Assembly: GCA_945905765.1 (NCBI GenBank)
Contig: CAMDPZ010000003.1
Span: 1 to 64,000, forward strand
DNA from: Nitrospira lenta
GTDB taxonomy: Bacteria > Nitrospirota > Nitrospiria > Nitrospirales > Nitrospiraceae
Length of the DNA: 64,000 bases
Direction: 5' to 3'
The notes below the pieces were generated by a model. It was not told the origin of the DNA, did no database searches, and saw only the letters and a list, made by a program, of their open reading frames with translations. Below are positions 9,137 to 18,891 of the stretch, piece after piece. Within the stretch, counting starts at the first letter, position 1. Each line of letters opens with the position of its first letter. A program made the position numbers and the translations under genes.

Positions 9137-10605
9137 GGAACGTGAAACGGGAAACGAAAAATGTGAAACGATGGAGCTTCGTGCTTTGCGCGATGGTCCT
9201 GGCCCTGACGGCTCAGGTGCTGAGTGCCTGTGCCGAGAATCTGGCGTTGGGCGATCCCAGGCAGATGGCTTTCAAGCCGGTTGAGTTTACTCCGCCAGAG
9301 CCAGATCGCGTGGTGCTGGAGAACGGGGTTATCGTCTATCTGTTAGAGGACCATGAGCTGCCCCTAGTCAGCGTCACTGCCACCATGAAAACGGGAGGCT
9401 GGCTCGATCCGGCCGATAAGGTCGGTCTGGCGTCCCTGACCGGTTCCCTTATGAGGACCGGCGGCGGAGGTGGTCTGTCGGCGGAACGAGTGGATGCAGA
9501 GCTCGAACAGTTCGCCGGGGATGTCGGCATTTCGATTGGCCGTAAATCTGGCTCTGCCTCGCTTGACGTCCTTAGCAAGGATTTGAAGCGGGGGCTCCAG
9601 ATTTTTGCGGGGCTGATCCGAACTCCGGCGTTTGAATTGGCGCGGGTTGAATTGGCCAAGCTTCAGTCTATCGAAGGAATTCGTCGCAGGCAGGATAATC
9701 CTGGCTCGATCGTGAGCCGCGAGTTTGTGAAGCTCCTCTATGGAGCGGCGCACCCGACGGCTCGTGAAAGCAGCGTCGAGTCTATTGCTCGTATCACCAG
9801 CGAGGATCTGGTCGCATTTCACAGGAAGACCATCCAGCCGAACGGCATGATGCTGGGGGTCACAGGAGACTTTGACAAACCCGCGATGGTGGCCTTGTTG
9901 CGCGAAACGTTTGGCGATTGGAAGCCAGGCGAAGTTCCGGCCCTGACGATCGCGGATGCGCCACAGAATCAGACGGGAAAGCCCATCGTCCGGTTCGTGG
10001 ACAAGGATACCTCGCAAACGCATCTTCGCGTCGGTCATCTGTCGATCAAGGAAAGCGATCCTGATTATGTGCCCCTCGCGATTGCGAACGATATTTTAGG
10101 AGGCAGCTCCTTCCGCAGCCGCCTCTTCAACGATGTGCGGACCAAGCGGGGCTTGGCCTACTCGGTCGGTAGCAGATTGAACACAGGAGTGCATGATCAA
10201 GGGGTCTGGCTGATGAGAGCGGAGACGAAACTCCCTTCGACGCAAGAGGTCATTGCCCGGTTCATTGCGAACATGGAGCGGATGAGGACCGAGCTGGTCA
10301 CGGACAGTGAGTTAGCGGAAGCGAAAGAGGCTTATGTGAATTCGTTTGTCTTCTCTTTCGCCAGTTCGTCGGCGATCGTAGGGCGGTTGGTCGAGCTGGA
10401 ACATGACGGTCTTCCCCCTGATTTCCTCCAGCAATTGCGGACGCAAGTCGTCGCCTTGACCAAGGAAGAAATCTTGGTTGCGGCGAAGAAACATTTCAAT
10501 CCGGAGCGATTAACCATCGTTGCAGTTGGGGCAGGGGAGGCTTTGCCGAAGTTGCTGGGGGGATTCGGAGCCGTTCAAGAAATTAAGTTGGCTCCGGAGC
10601 ATTGA
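9133..10605 (+). CDS. M16 family peptidase, non-catalytic-type subunit
   Basis: M16 fold motifs (LGGSSFRSRLFNDVRTKRGLAYSVGS) but no HxxEH in the N-domain; overlaps the upstream M16 gene. Confidence 0.85.
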   Translation: MRNVKRETKNVKRWSFVLCAMVLALTAQVLSACAENLALGDPRQMAFKPVEFTPPEPDRVVLENGVIVYLLEDHELPLVSVTATMKTGGWLDPADKVGLASLTGSLMRTGGGGGLSAERVDAELEQFAGDVGISIGRKSGSASLDVLSKDLKRGLQIFAGLIRTPAFELARVELAKLQSIEGIRRRQDNPGSIVSREFVKLLYGAAHPTARESSVESIARITSEDLVAFHRKTIQPNGMMLGVTGDFDKPAMVALLRETFGDWKPGEVPALTIADAPQNQTGKPIVRFVDKDTSQTHLRVGHLSIKESDPDYVPLAIANDILGGSSFRSRLFNDVRTKRGLAYSVGSRLNTGVHDQGVWLMRAETKLPSTQEVIARFIANMERMRTELVTDSELAEAKEAYVNSFVFSFASSSAIVGRLVELEHDGLPPDFLQQLRTQVVALTKEEILVAAKKHFNPERLTIVAVGAGEALPKLLGGFGAVQEIKLAPEH

Positions 10606-10725
10606 AAAGGGGAGAGAGGTAGCCAGGCCATCCCCTCACAGAGAAAACCCAAGCTCAGGAGCTGTGGGTGAGGGGGGAGGAAAGAACGGATAGTCCAGTC
10701 GGAGCTGATAGCTGAAAGCTAACCC

Positions 10726-11568
10726 GTGCCCCTTGAAGACAATTTCTGCGACATCATCAAGAAGGCCCGCATCGGGCAGGCTTGGTCCGTGGAGGAGGTG
10801 GCTCGTTTCACTGGTCTTTCAGGAGCTTCTATCACGGCGCTTGAACGGGGTGATCAACCGCGTGACAAGGGTGACGTGCACGCCCTGGCTGCCACGCTCA
10901 AGCTTCGCCCTGTGCCCTTGGAGCAGATTGTGTTTGAGCAGTGGATGCCCCAACCGATTCCCTTGCTCCCGGAGATTGCCACTATCCGTGGCGAGATCAA
11001 CGGCTACGGAGTCAACGGCTACATCGTGCAGGACTCGGGTGAGGCGCTCCTCGTCGATACAGCCTACAACGCTCCTGCTATGATCGCTTGGTTCGAATCC
11101 CATCGAGTCCGGTTGATCGGCATCTGTCTCACTCATGGTCATGCGGACCATGCAGAAGGGATTCAACAACTTCTGGCGCGATGGCCTGTGCCGGTCTATT
11201 TGGGAGCTGAGGATGTCAGTCTGTTATGGTGGAAGCCTTCTGAGGATCGTCTTGTGGCGCCGCAGGATGGTGACGCCATTCCGGTTGGACGTCTCACAGC
11301 CCATTGTCTTGTTACGCCGGGGCATACGCAGGGCGGCATCTGTTATCGGGTGGATTTCGGGCGACAGCTTGTCTGTTTTGTCGGCGACACTCTCTTTGCC
11401 GGATCGATCGGAAAATCCGTCCCACCCAGCCTCTTTCCGATTCATCTGAATTCCGTGAGACAGGGCCTACTGAAACTGCCGCACGATTGTCTCCTCTTGC
11501 CTGGTCATGGTCCTGCCACGACGGTACGAGAAGAGCTCGACCATAATCCCTTCGGTCTAGATCACTGA
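10726..11568 (+). CDS. MBL-fold metallo-hydrolase with N-terminal XRE-type HTH domain (GTG start)
   Basis: N-term IIKKARIGQAWSVEEVARFTGLSGASITALERGDQPRDKGDVHALAATLKL (HTH_XRE-like); C-term THGHADHAEG and LVTPGHTQGGICYRV. Confidence 0.8.
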   Translation: MPLEDNFCDIIKKARIGQAWSVEEVARFTGLSGASITALERGDQPRDKGDVHALAATLKLRPVPLEQIVFEQWMPQPIPLLPEIATIRGEINGYGVNGYIVQDSGEALLVDTAYNAPAMIAWFESHRVRLIGICLTHGHADHAEGIQQLLARWPVPVYLGAEDVSLLWWKPSEDRLVAPQDGDAIPVGRLTAHCLVTPGHTQGGICYRVDFGRQLVCFVGDTLFAGSIGKSVPPSLFPIHLNSVRQGLLKLPHDCLLLPGHGPATTVREELDHNPFGLDH

Positions 11569-11578
11569 GACAAGCGCT

Positions 11579-12513
11579 ATGAACCTTGATCAACGCCCCG
11601 ACGAGCTGCCGATTATCGTGGAGGAACCGTTCGAGGAGGAGTTCGAGGAGACGCCCTTTTCGAAATGGACCCTGCCTATTTGCCTTTTTGTGGCGACGGT
11701 CTTCACGACTTTGTGGGCCGGGGCCTATCAGGTCTACAACGGACCGATTGGCGGGCCGGGGGACTTTTTGCTGGAGCATCCAGATCTGCTCGGTCGCGGG
11801 GTTCCCTTCGCCTCCACGCTATTACTGATTCTGATGACCATGAGTGCGGGCATTATGTGCTTTCCCGAATCCATCGCGTGCCCGCGTCCTTACCTCTGTT
11901 CATTCCTGGTCCTCCCTATTTCATCGGTACGTTTGGTGCGATCATTCGTCTGCGAGGACCGATCTTGAACCGGCGCGCCCTCTTCGATATCGGCGTGGCC
12001 GGTCCGCTGGCAGGGTTTGTCGTGGCAGTGGTGGCCTTGGTCATAGGGCTGAATCTCTCAACGGTCGTTGATCGGACCGCGACCGTCGGATTACAGTTGG
12101 GCGAGCCGTTACTCTTGCAGCTTATCTCCTGGCTGGTTGTCGGGTCCCTTCCTCCTCAAGCAGACATTGTCTTGCATCCTATCGGGTTCGCCGCCTGGTT
12201 TGGGCTGTTTGTCACGTCGTTGAATCTCATTCCCATCGGCCAACTCGACGGAGGCCATGTGGCCTATGCCCTGTGGGGCTCACGTCAACGGACGTTGGCC
12301 TTTGCCATGGTGCCTTTGTTGATTGTGCTGGGACTCGCTGGCTGGCACGGCTGGCTTCTCTGGGCCTTTATGGCGGGGCTCTGGGGCTTCGGGCATCCGC
12401 CCGTGTGCGACCCTCACGTCCCACTAGGCCGGGGCCGAGTTGTGGTCGGATGGATTGCGCTGGCGGTGTTTGTGGTGACGTTTGCTCCCGTCCCCTTCTC
12501 CTTCCATCAATAG
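11579..12513 (+). pseudogene. Site-2 protease (M50) family membrane protease with a frameshift
   Basis: Frame 1 (11579..11968) encodes the N-terminus through ..FASTLLLILMT; another frame (within 11665..12513) resumes HECGHYVLSRIHRVPASLPLFIPGPPYFIGTFGAIIRLRGPILNRRALFDIGVAGPLAGF..NLIPIGQLDGGHV. One inserted base near 11837-11840 would restore LLILMTHECGHY. Confidence 0.8.
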
Positions 12514-12634
12514 GCTGCTGAAACAGACGCGCCAGCTTCGTTCTCGCATCGTTCAGACCCTCAACGTACCCCTGAGGGTACGCCTCGGGCCTTCACTCGC
12601 TGCGGCCTTGCTGGACGGCCTTTTTGAGCATCCT
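12511..12634 (+). repeat. Intergenic palindromic repeat, copy R3
   Basis: TAGGCTGCTGAAAC..CGCCAGCTTCGTTCTCGC..CTCAACGTACCCCTGAGGGTACGCCTCGGG..CTGCGGCCTTGCTGGACGGCCTTTTTGAGCATCCT; first 3 bases are the stop codon of the preceding gene. Confidence 0.88.
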
Positions 12635-12640
12635 GCTCAG

Positions 12641-12919
12641 TTAAATTGGGATGTCTCTTGTTCCATCATACGACGTCATCCCCTGGTGGGAGAATTTCAC
12701 AATGTCGCCGTCCTTAACCACCGTATCCTCCGAACTCACCTTTTTATTCACCGCAATCATCACTTCCCGGTTGACGAGAAACTGCAGCAACGGACCCATC
12801 CGATCGTAGTTCGATTCGATAAGTTTCCTGACCGTGGTCGGCTCCGCGGCCTCAATCTCGAATTCCGTTTCTCCAACGGCATCGCGAAGCGTCAATCCAA
12901 ACACCAGCACTGTGACCAT
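12641..12919 (-). CDS. MoaD/ThiS-like beta-grasp protein
   Basis: MVTVLVFGLTLRDAVGETEFEIEAAEPTTVRKLIESNYDRMGPLLQFLVNREVMIAVNKKVSSEDTVVKDGDIVKF; C-terminus lacks the canonical GG. Confidence 0.65.
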   Translation of the reverse strand: MVTVLVFGLTLRDAVGETEFEIEAAEPTTVRKLIESNYDRMGPLLQFLVNREVMIAVNKKVSSEDTVVKDGDIVKFSHQGMTSYDGTRDIPI

Positions 12920-13073
12920 GTAATCCTCGTTCCTTTACGACACAGAGCAGATAGCAGATGGCTTATGGCCGATAGTACGGACAAGGAAAAATTCGCCCGC
13001 TTGCACCCAACGCAATTTGCCATCGGCTTTTGTTCCCTACCATCTGCCATACGCTATCAGCCATTAGCTCTTT

Positions 13074-13313
13074 TCATCCTTGCCGCGCATGGCAACGGAA
13101 GCAATCCTGCCGTCTGGGATGCCTCTCAGGAAGAGGCTTACTGCCAGCGGGCACATGACATTGCAGACAGTCCTTTTCCACCGTGATCGGCTGATGCACC
13201 GCATCGGCCGGGATCATAGGGTTCCGGTCTTTCGGAGTCGGCAGCAGCGACACCCCGACGATGACGGCCAAGGCAAACAGAACAAAGAGGCCATCGACCT
13301 TGCGCAACTTCAT
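13074..13313 (-). CDS. Small membrane-anchored di-heme c-type cytochrome
   Basis: MKLRKVDGLFVLFALAVIVGVSLLP.. then two CXXCH motifs CLQCH and CFRCH. Confidence 0.8.
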   Translation of the reverse strand: MKLRKVDGLFVLFALAVIVGVSLLPTPKDRNPMIPADAVHQPITVEKDCLQCHVPAGSKPLPERHPRRQDCFRCHARQG

Positions 13314-16153
13314 GCTATGCCTCCATCCCTCTGTCGGTCCGCTGCTTCGTAGGCTTCCTGAATCATCTGCGCCACGTGTTTCACCTCCGCTGCCCCCTGC
13401 AATCCGGTCTGCAATTGAATCATACAAGCGGGACAACTGGTGGCCACCACCTCTGCTCCGCTCTGTTCAACGGCCTGCCGCTTTCGCTCGACAATGCGCT
13501 GAGACGTTTCGAAATCCTTCACCAGATAGGTCCCGGCTCCGCCGGCGCAACGGTCTGCGTCCGGCATCTCGACATACTCGACGCCCGGCAGCCCTGCCAG
13601 AATCGCACGAGGCTCCTTGGTCACTCCCGCCGCTCGCAGATGGCAGGAGGAATGGTAGGCCACCTTACAGGGCTTGGGCTGGGAACTGGCCATGGCCGGC
13701 TTCACAGGCGATTGTGACACAAACTCCGAAATATGGGTGACCCGTTTGGCCAAGGCCTGGGCCGCTGCCTGCTCCGGCTCACCGGCGAACAAAGTCGGGT
13801 AATCCTTCAGCATCAGGGTACAGGAGGCGCAGCCGGTCACGACCTTCTCGTACCCAGCCATGGAGGCGAGATTGACCCGCGCCCCCTCTTTGGCCAGTTC
13901 ACGATGTCCGTAAGTTTCAATCGGCGTTCCAGAACAACGTTGCATCGGCAGATCCGGCTCGACATCGTGTTTCCTCAACACGGCAATCACCGCATCCCCC
14001 ACCCCATCATCGAAGTAGTTGGCCGCACAGCCATGGAAATAGGCCACCGGAGAGCGAGCCGCTTGTCCTGCCTGAGGAATCAATTCCGGATACCGGTCGC
14101 GGAGATGTCGTGTGGCCAGTCGAGGCAAGGCCAGTTGAGGCGACAAGCGCGCCGTCGCAGCCAGGCCACGCAGGATGGGTCTCGTCAGACGATCGAGCAG
14201 CCGCCGCATCAAAGGCCGGCCCCAGAGAAACTGGCCACGAGCAAGCAACTTCAAGAGCGGCTCAAACAGCCATGCACGCGCGTGGAGGTGAAAAATAAAA
14301 CCGGCCATCTTGTTTGGATGCTCGGCTCGCCGGTCCAGGATGAGTTGCGATACGTCGACTCCGGCGGGACAGGCAGTCCGGCAGGACTTACAATTGAGGC
14401 AGGCTTCCACGACTCGCTTCGAATTGAGATAGCTGTAGTTCTTGTCCGTGACGATCTCGAACCAGCCCCGCGAACTCATATCTTCGGACTGAAAGACATC
14501 GTAGATCGGGCAAACGGAATTACACTTAGCGCAAGTCGCGCAAGGCTTCGACAATCGCACATAATCGATATGATCGGTGAAGGGCCGGTCGCTGATCTTG
14601 ATGCCGGGGTTGAGCATTCCGGCAGGATCGAAGCTCTGCTTTACTTTCACGAACAGGTCGTACAGCTCCTGGCCAAACATCGTCTTCACATATTCAGCCC
14701 GCACCCGGCCATCCCCATGTTCCCCGCAGATCGAGCCGCCGAAGCGGCCTAACACCGTCTGGTGAATTTCGTGATAGGCCTGCACCATCTTCTCGAAGTC
14801 GCCTGAGTCGTTCACATCGAGCAAGGGAATGATATGGGCGTTCCCGTTCCCGATATGGCCAAAGATCGCGACCGGCACATGCTGCCCGACAAAGAATTCT
14901 TCCAGATAGCGGATGAGTTCGCTGATCCGCTCAGCCGGCACCACCACATCATCCACAAAGTTGATGGGCTTCTTCCTGGGATCGAATCGATAGAGCGTGG
15001 GATAGAGGGCCTTGCGAGCCTTCCATAACTGGTCCCGCTGCTCGGGATCGAAGGCAATAACCGGATCGGAAGTGAGGCGATAGCGTCGGCAGATCGTCGT
15101 CATCCGCTCGGCCTGCTCACGGAGGTCGGCCCCCACTCCGTCAGCATCTAACTCGATCAACAGCGTGGCTGCCGCATCCGCCGGAATGCCATGCTTCGCC
15201 CTGCCGATCAGATTGAGCGTGTTGGCATCCATCACTTCCAACGCGCTCGGATGCAACTCCAGCAGCTTCGGCACAGCCTCGCCGACTTCTTCCAACCGGT
15301 GAAAATGGATGAGCGCCGTGAGGGTCGCGGTGGGTTTCTCGACCAGCGTAATCGTGGCTTCGCTAAAAAGACCAAGCGTCCCCTCGCTACCGACGAAGAG
15401 TTTGGGAAGATCGAACCGGCCTTGCGTAAGCCCGTCGGCAAGACCAAAGAGATTGTAGCCGCAGCTATTCTTGCTGACGGTCGGGCGTTTCTGTTCGATC
15501 AAGGTTGCGTGATCTTGCAGGAGCGACCGCAAATCCCGAAGTGGCCGGTTCGCTGTCAGCAAATCGACATAAGCAGGATCGTCGAGCCCGTAGGATTTGG
15601 CATCCAGCCATTCGCCGGACTGCAGACAGACGCGGAGCGCCGCCACATTATCCTTCACGGCACCGTACCGCAGCGTATGGGGGCCGGATGAGTTGTTCGC
15701 CAACATCCCGCCCAGCTTGCACATGTCGCCGCTGGAGGGATCGGGCCCAAACATGAGTCCCTGCCGCCCCAGCTGTTTGTTCAACTCCGCCAGCACGATC
15801 CCAGGCTGCACCCGCGCCCAGCGCTCGTCGCGGTTCAGCTCCAGCACCCGATTCAAGCGCGAGACGTCCAGGATGATCCCGGATCCGATCGCCGAGCCAG
15901 TCAAATTTGTCCCGGCAGCGCGAGGCGTGAGCGGAATGCCTCGCTGCACAGCGTATCGAACCGTGGTGGCGATATCCTCCTCGGACTCGACCAGCACGAC
16001 CGCCTGAGGGGCCATCCGATAGATGCTCGCATCCACCGCATAGGCGGTGAGCGTCGAATAGTCGTCTTTGACCTTGTCTCTACCGAGCGAAGCCCGGAGG
16101 TCGGACGCGATGGCGTGGGAGCGTTCTGGCAGAATGAGAGTTGGTGCAGTCAT
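13310..16153 (-). CDS. FAD-linked oxidase / Fe-S fusion (GlcD-GlcF-like glycolate or D-lactate dehydrogenase)
   Basis: FAD_binding_4 region TPRAAGTNLTGSAIGSGIILDVSRLNRVLEL; ferredoxin motifs CATCAKCNSVCP and CLNCKSCRTACP; CCG domains CHSSCHLRAAG and CPACMIQL. Confidence 0.88.
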   Translation of the reverse strand: MTAPTLILPERSHAIASDLRASLGRDKVKDDYSTLTAYAVDASIYRMAPQAVVLVESEEDIATTVRYAVQRGIPLTPRAAGTNLTGSAIGSGIILDVSRLNRVLELNRDERWARVQPGIVLAELNKQLGRQGLMFGPDPSSGDMCKLGGMLANNSSGPHTLRYGAVKDNVAALRVCLQSGEWLDAKSYGLDDPAYVDLLTANRPLRDLRSLLQDHATLIEQKRPTVSKNSCGYNLFGLADGLTQGRFDLPKLFVGSEGTLGLFSEATITLVEKPTATLTALIHFHRLEEVGEAVPKLLELHPSALEVMDANTLNLIGRAKHGIPADAAATLLIELDADGVGADLREQAERMTTICRRYRLTSDPVIAFDPEQRDQLWKARKALYPTLYRFDPRKKPINFVDDVVVPAERISELIRYLEEFFVGQHVPVAIFGHIGNGNAHIIPLLDVNDSGDFEKMVQAYHEIHQTVLGRFGGSICGEHGDGRVRAEYVKTMFGQELYDLFVKVKQSFDPAGMLNPGIKISDRPFTDHIDYVRLSKPCATCAKCNSVCPIYDVFQSEDMSSRGWFEIVTDKNYSYLNSKRVVEACLNCKSCRTACPAGVDVSQLILDRRAEHPNKMAGFIFHLHARAWLFEPLLKLLARGQFLWGRPLMRRLLDRLTRPILRGLAATARLSPQLALPRLATRHLRDRYPELIPQAGQAARSPVAYFHGCAANYFDDGVGDAVIAVLRKHDVEPDLPMQRCSGTPIETYGHRELAKEGARVNLASMAGYEKVVTGCASCTLMLKDYPTLFAGEPEQAAAQALAKRVTHISEFVSQSPVKPAMASSQPKPCKVAYHSSCHLRAAGVTKEPRAILAGLPGVEYVEMPDADRCAGGAGTYLVKDFETSQRIVERKRQAVEQSGAEVVATSCPACMIQLQTGLQGAAEVKHVAQMIQEAYEAADRQRDGGIA

Positions 16154-16264
16154 AATTGAAGGGTCGCTCATTCTAGACGGACTCTTGAGAACAGCACAAG
16201 CCTGGTTGTTGCGCATGGCGCAAGCGGCTAAAATGCAATTCGCGAATAGGAGCAGGAACCTCTG

Positions 16265-17221
16265 ATGCGTCCCACTCTGTATATTTCACGACTGCTCCCC
16301 GAACCCGTCATGGCCATCGTGAGGGAGCGGTTTCAACTGGTGCAGGAACCGCTCGATACCCTGCCCTCGCCCTCGGCGTTGCGAGCAGGCCTCGGCCAAG
16401 CCGACGCCGCAATCGTGACCCTGGGCGATCGCATCGACGCGGCAACCATTCAGGCGGCAACCAGGCTGAAGATTCTCGCGAACTATGCTGTCGGCTACAA
16501 CAACATCGATCTCGCTGCCGCACAAGAGCGGGGTCTGATCGTCACCAATACGCCGGACGTCTTGACCGATGCCACGGCAGATCTGACCTGGGCTCTACTC
16601 CTGGCGACGGCGCGCCGCATCGTGGAAGGCGATGCCCTCGTTCGATCCGGCAGATGGACCGGCTGGAGTCCCACGCAGCTCTTGGGAGCGGATGTTTCAG
16701 GCAAGGTACTGGGCATCATCGGCATGGGACGGATCGGACAGGCGGTCGCGCAACGGGCCACGGGATTTCGCATGACGGTGCTCTATCACCAGCGCCATCC
16801 CCTGGACGCAGCCTCTCACCCTCGCGAGTGGGAATACCGATCGTTACACAACCTTCTCGCAGAGTCCGATATCGTGACGATCCATGTGCCCCTCACGCCG
16901 GACACCCGTCATCTCATCGGCGCGCGCGAATTGGGCCTGATGAAACCCACGGCTTTCCTCATCAACACGGCTCGTGGTCCGATCGTCGATGAAGGGGCCT
17001 TGGTCGAGGCCCTCGCGAATCGCACGATTGCCGGAGCCGGCCTCGACGTATATGAAGAGGAGCCGGCGCTTCACCAGACGCTGGCTCGCTTGCAGCAAGT
17101 CGTGCTGCTTCCCCACATCGGCTCCGCCACCCTGCAGGCCAGGGTAAGCATGGGACTAATCTGTGTGGACAATATCCTGGCGATCTTGGACGGACGTCCT
17201 GCCCTGAATCGAATTCACTAG
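16265..17221 (+). CDS. D-isomer 2-hydroxyacid dehydrogenase (glyoxylate/hydroxypyruvate reductase-like)
   Basis: LGIIGMGRIGQAVAQRATGF; NTARGPIVDEGALVEAL; GLDVYEEEPALH. Confidence 0.88.
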   Translation: MRPTLYISRLLPEPVMAIVRERFQLVQEPLDTLPSPSALRAGLGQADAAIVTLGDRIDAATIQAATRLKILANYAVGYNNIDLAAAQERGLIVTNTPDVLTDATADLTWALLLATARRIVEGDALVRSGRWTGWSPTQLLGADVSGKVLGIIGMGRIGQAVAQRATGFRMTVLYHQRHPLDAASHPREWEYRSLHNLLAESDIVTIHVPLTPDTRHLIGARELGLMKPTAFLINTARGPIVDEGALVEALANRTIAGAGLDVYEEEPALHQTLARLQQVVLLPHIGSATLQARVSMGLICVDNILAILDGRPALNRIH

Positions 17222-17238
17222 CAGAATGGCTGTTGTGC

Positions 17239-18501
17239 CTACGCTGGACTGGATGAGATCGAGGCTGAGGAAAACAGAGGAGCTCCGGAGAGAGTCGGAG
17301 CAGATGGACCAGCCGCTGCCGTGCCCTGCATAAGGGCCGTCAGCTTCTTCACTGCCAGACTATCAGGCGCCAAGGCGGCAACCTTCTCGAATAGCTCCTG
17401 CGGCAAAGTCGGCATCCCCGGCTCGGGATGGACCAATAAGAGCTCAATCGCCTTCTCATACTGGAGCACCGCGTTGGTCGCATCGCCTCGCGCGTCGTAG
17501 AGTTCTCCATAGAGTTCGCGCATCGCCGCCGACTGCGGTTCGATCGCCAGAAACTCTGCAATCAGCGTTTCAGCTTGCCCATAGTCCTGCGCCCGCAAGG
17601 CCGCCCCTGCCAGGTAGCGATATTCGCCGAGCGCCACCCGAAGATCGCCTCGGTGCAGATGGACCTTCGCCAGCAATTGGCAGACGGCCTGATTCCCCGG
17701 ATCAACGGTCAACAGTTGATGGAGGATGGCCTCAGCTCCGGCAAATTGCTTGGCCTCGATCCGGCGGGTCGCCTCCGCCAACAGATCGACCGGCTCAGAA
17801 CTTCTCGCCTGGCCTCCCGCACGGCCCACTCCCGCCTTCACTGGCTGTTCTGGGGTTGCGTCGGTCTTCTCCACATGCTCAATGAACTGGATCGCCTCAC
17901 TGTTGCCCGGCTCGATGCGCAACACGGCCTGATAGGCCTCCTTGGCCTCCGCATAACCCAGTTGCGCCGACCACTCACGCCCCAACTGCAAATAGACTTT
18001 CAGGGCTTCGTCCGGCATGTTTTCTTGCAGGCACAACTCCGCCACTTGCCGTTGCGCATCCAGATTCGAGGGATCCCGACTGACAATCCTCCGATAGATG
18101 TCCAACGCGCCCTGACTGTTGCCCTCTTTGAGGTAATGGGTTCCGAGAACGAGATAATCTTGCACCGCGCTGTTCAGCAAACCCCGCTCAGCATTGAGGT
18201 CCCCCAGATGCCGGTACACATCGTACTGCGAGGGATCGACCTTCAAGATTTTCTTGAGCGTAGCAATCGCCTTCAACGTGGCCCCTTCCGCACGGAAGGC
18301 GGTGGCGGCCTGCATAAAAGAGGTCACGGCATCCTGCGTCGCATTGCGCTTGAGGTGCAAGTCACCGATCGAATTGAAGATGCTGCCATCGCCAGGCGAT
18401 TCAACCGAAAGCCTCTTCCACTCACTGATGGCTTCGTCGAATTGTCCCCGTGACGCCAGGAGCTGTGCGTTATGCAAAACCTTACTGCGGTCGATCGCCA
18501 A
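17239..18501 (-). CDS. TPR-repeat protein
   Basis: Repeated TPR-like units (SIFNSIGDLHLKRNATQDAVTSFMQAATAF; YDVYRHLGDLNAERGLLNSAVQDYLVLG); probable TTG start. Confidence 0.8.
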   Translation of the reverse strand: MAIDRSKVLHNAQLLASRGQFDEAISEWKRLSVESPGDGSIFNSIGDLHLKRNATQDAVTSFMQAATAFRAEGATLKAIATLKKILKVDPSQYDVYRHLGDLNAERGLLNSAVQDYLVLGTHYLKEGNSQGALDIYRRIVSRDPSNLDAQRQVAELCLQENMPDEALKVYLQLGREWSAQLGYAEAKEAYQAVLRIEPGNSEAIQFIEHVEKTDATPEQPVKAGVGRAGGQARSSEPVDLLAEATRRIEAKQFAGAEAILHQLLTVDPGNQAVCQLLAKVHLHRGDLRVALGEYRYLAGAALRAQDYGQAETLIAEFLAIEPQSAAMRELYGELYDARGDATNAVLQYEKAIELLLVHPEPGMPTLPQELFEKVAALAPDSLAVKKLTALMQGTAAAGPSAPTLSGAPLFSSASISSSPA

Positions 18502-18580
18502 AGTAGACCTCCACACCGTATAAACGCTAACAGTGGCCCTGATTCTTGTCAACGAAATGGGCATACGGTGCAGGCACAAA

Positions 18581-18622
18581 AGCAAAGGCCTGTCCCGCCA
18601 TGTTGCGGGGCAGGCCTTTGCT
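18581..18622 (-). terminator. Strong hairpin, likely transcription terminator downstream of the cold-shock gene
   Basis: AGCAAAGGCCTGtCCCGC..GCGGGgCAGGCCTTTGCT near-perfect inverted repeat. Confidence 0.7.
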
Positions 18623-18645
18623 GCACAATCGCGCGCGTGGAACCG

Positions 18646-18891
18646 TTAGGAGCCGGCGACGGCAGCCTTCAATACATTCGACGCCTGCGGCCCCTTGGCG
18701 CCTTGCACCACATCGAACTCGACATTCTCGCCCTCTTTCAGCGTCTTAAATCCTTCTCCCTGCAAAGCGGAATAATGCACGAACACATCATCCCCGCTCT
18801 CAAGACGAATAAATCCGAACCCCTTGCGGTCGTTAAACCACTTTACCGTCCCTTTTTCCTTCACGAAAATACTCCTTTCCTCAACGGCCAC
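18646..18891 (-). CDS. Cold-shock domain protein
   Basis: [61 protein letters not shown]. Confidence 0.93.
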   Translation of the reverse strand: MAVEERSIFVKEKGTVKWFNDRKGFGFIRLESGDDVFVHYSALQGEGFKTLKEGENVEFDVVQGAKGPQASNVLKAAVAGS

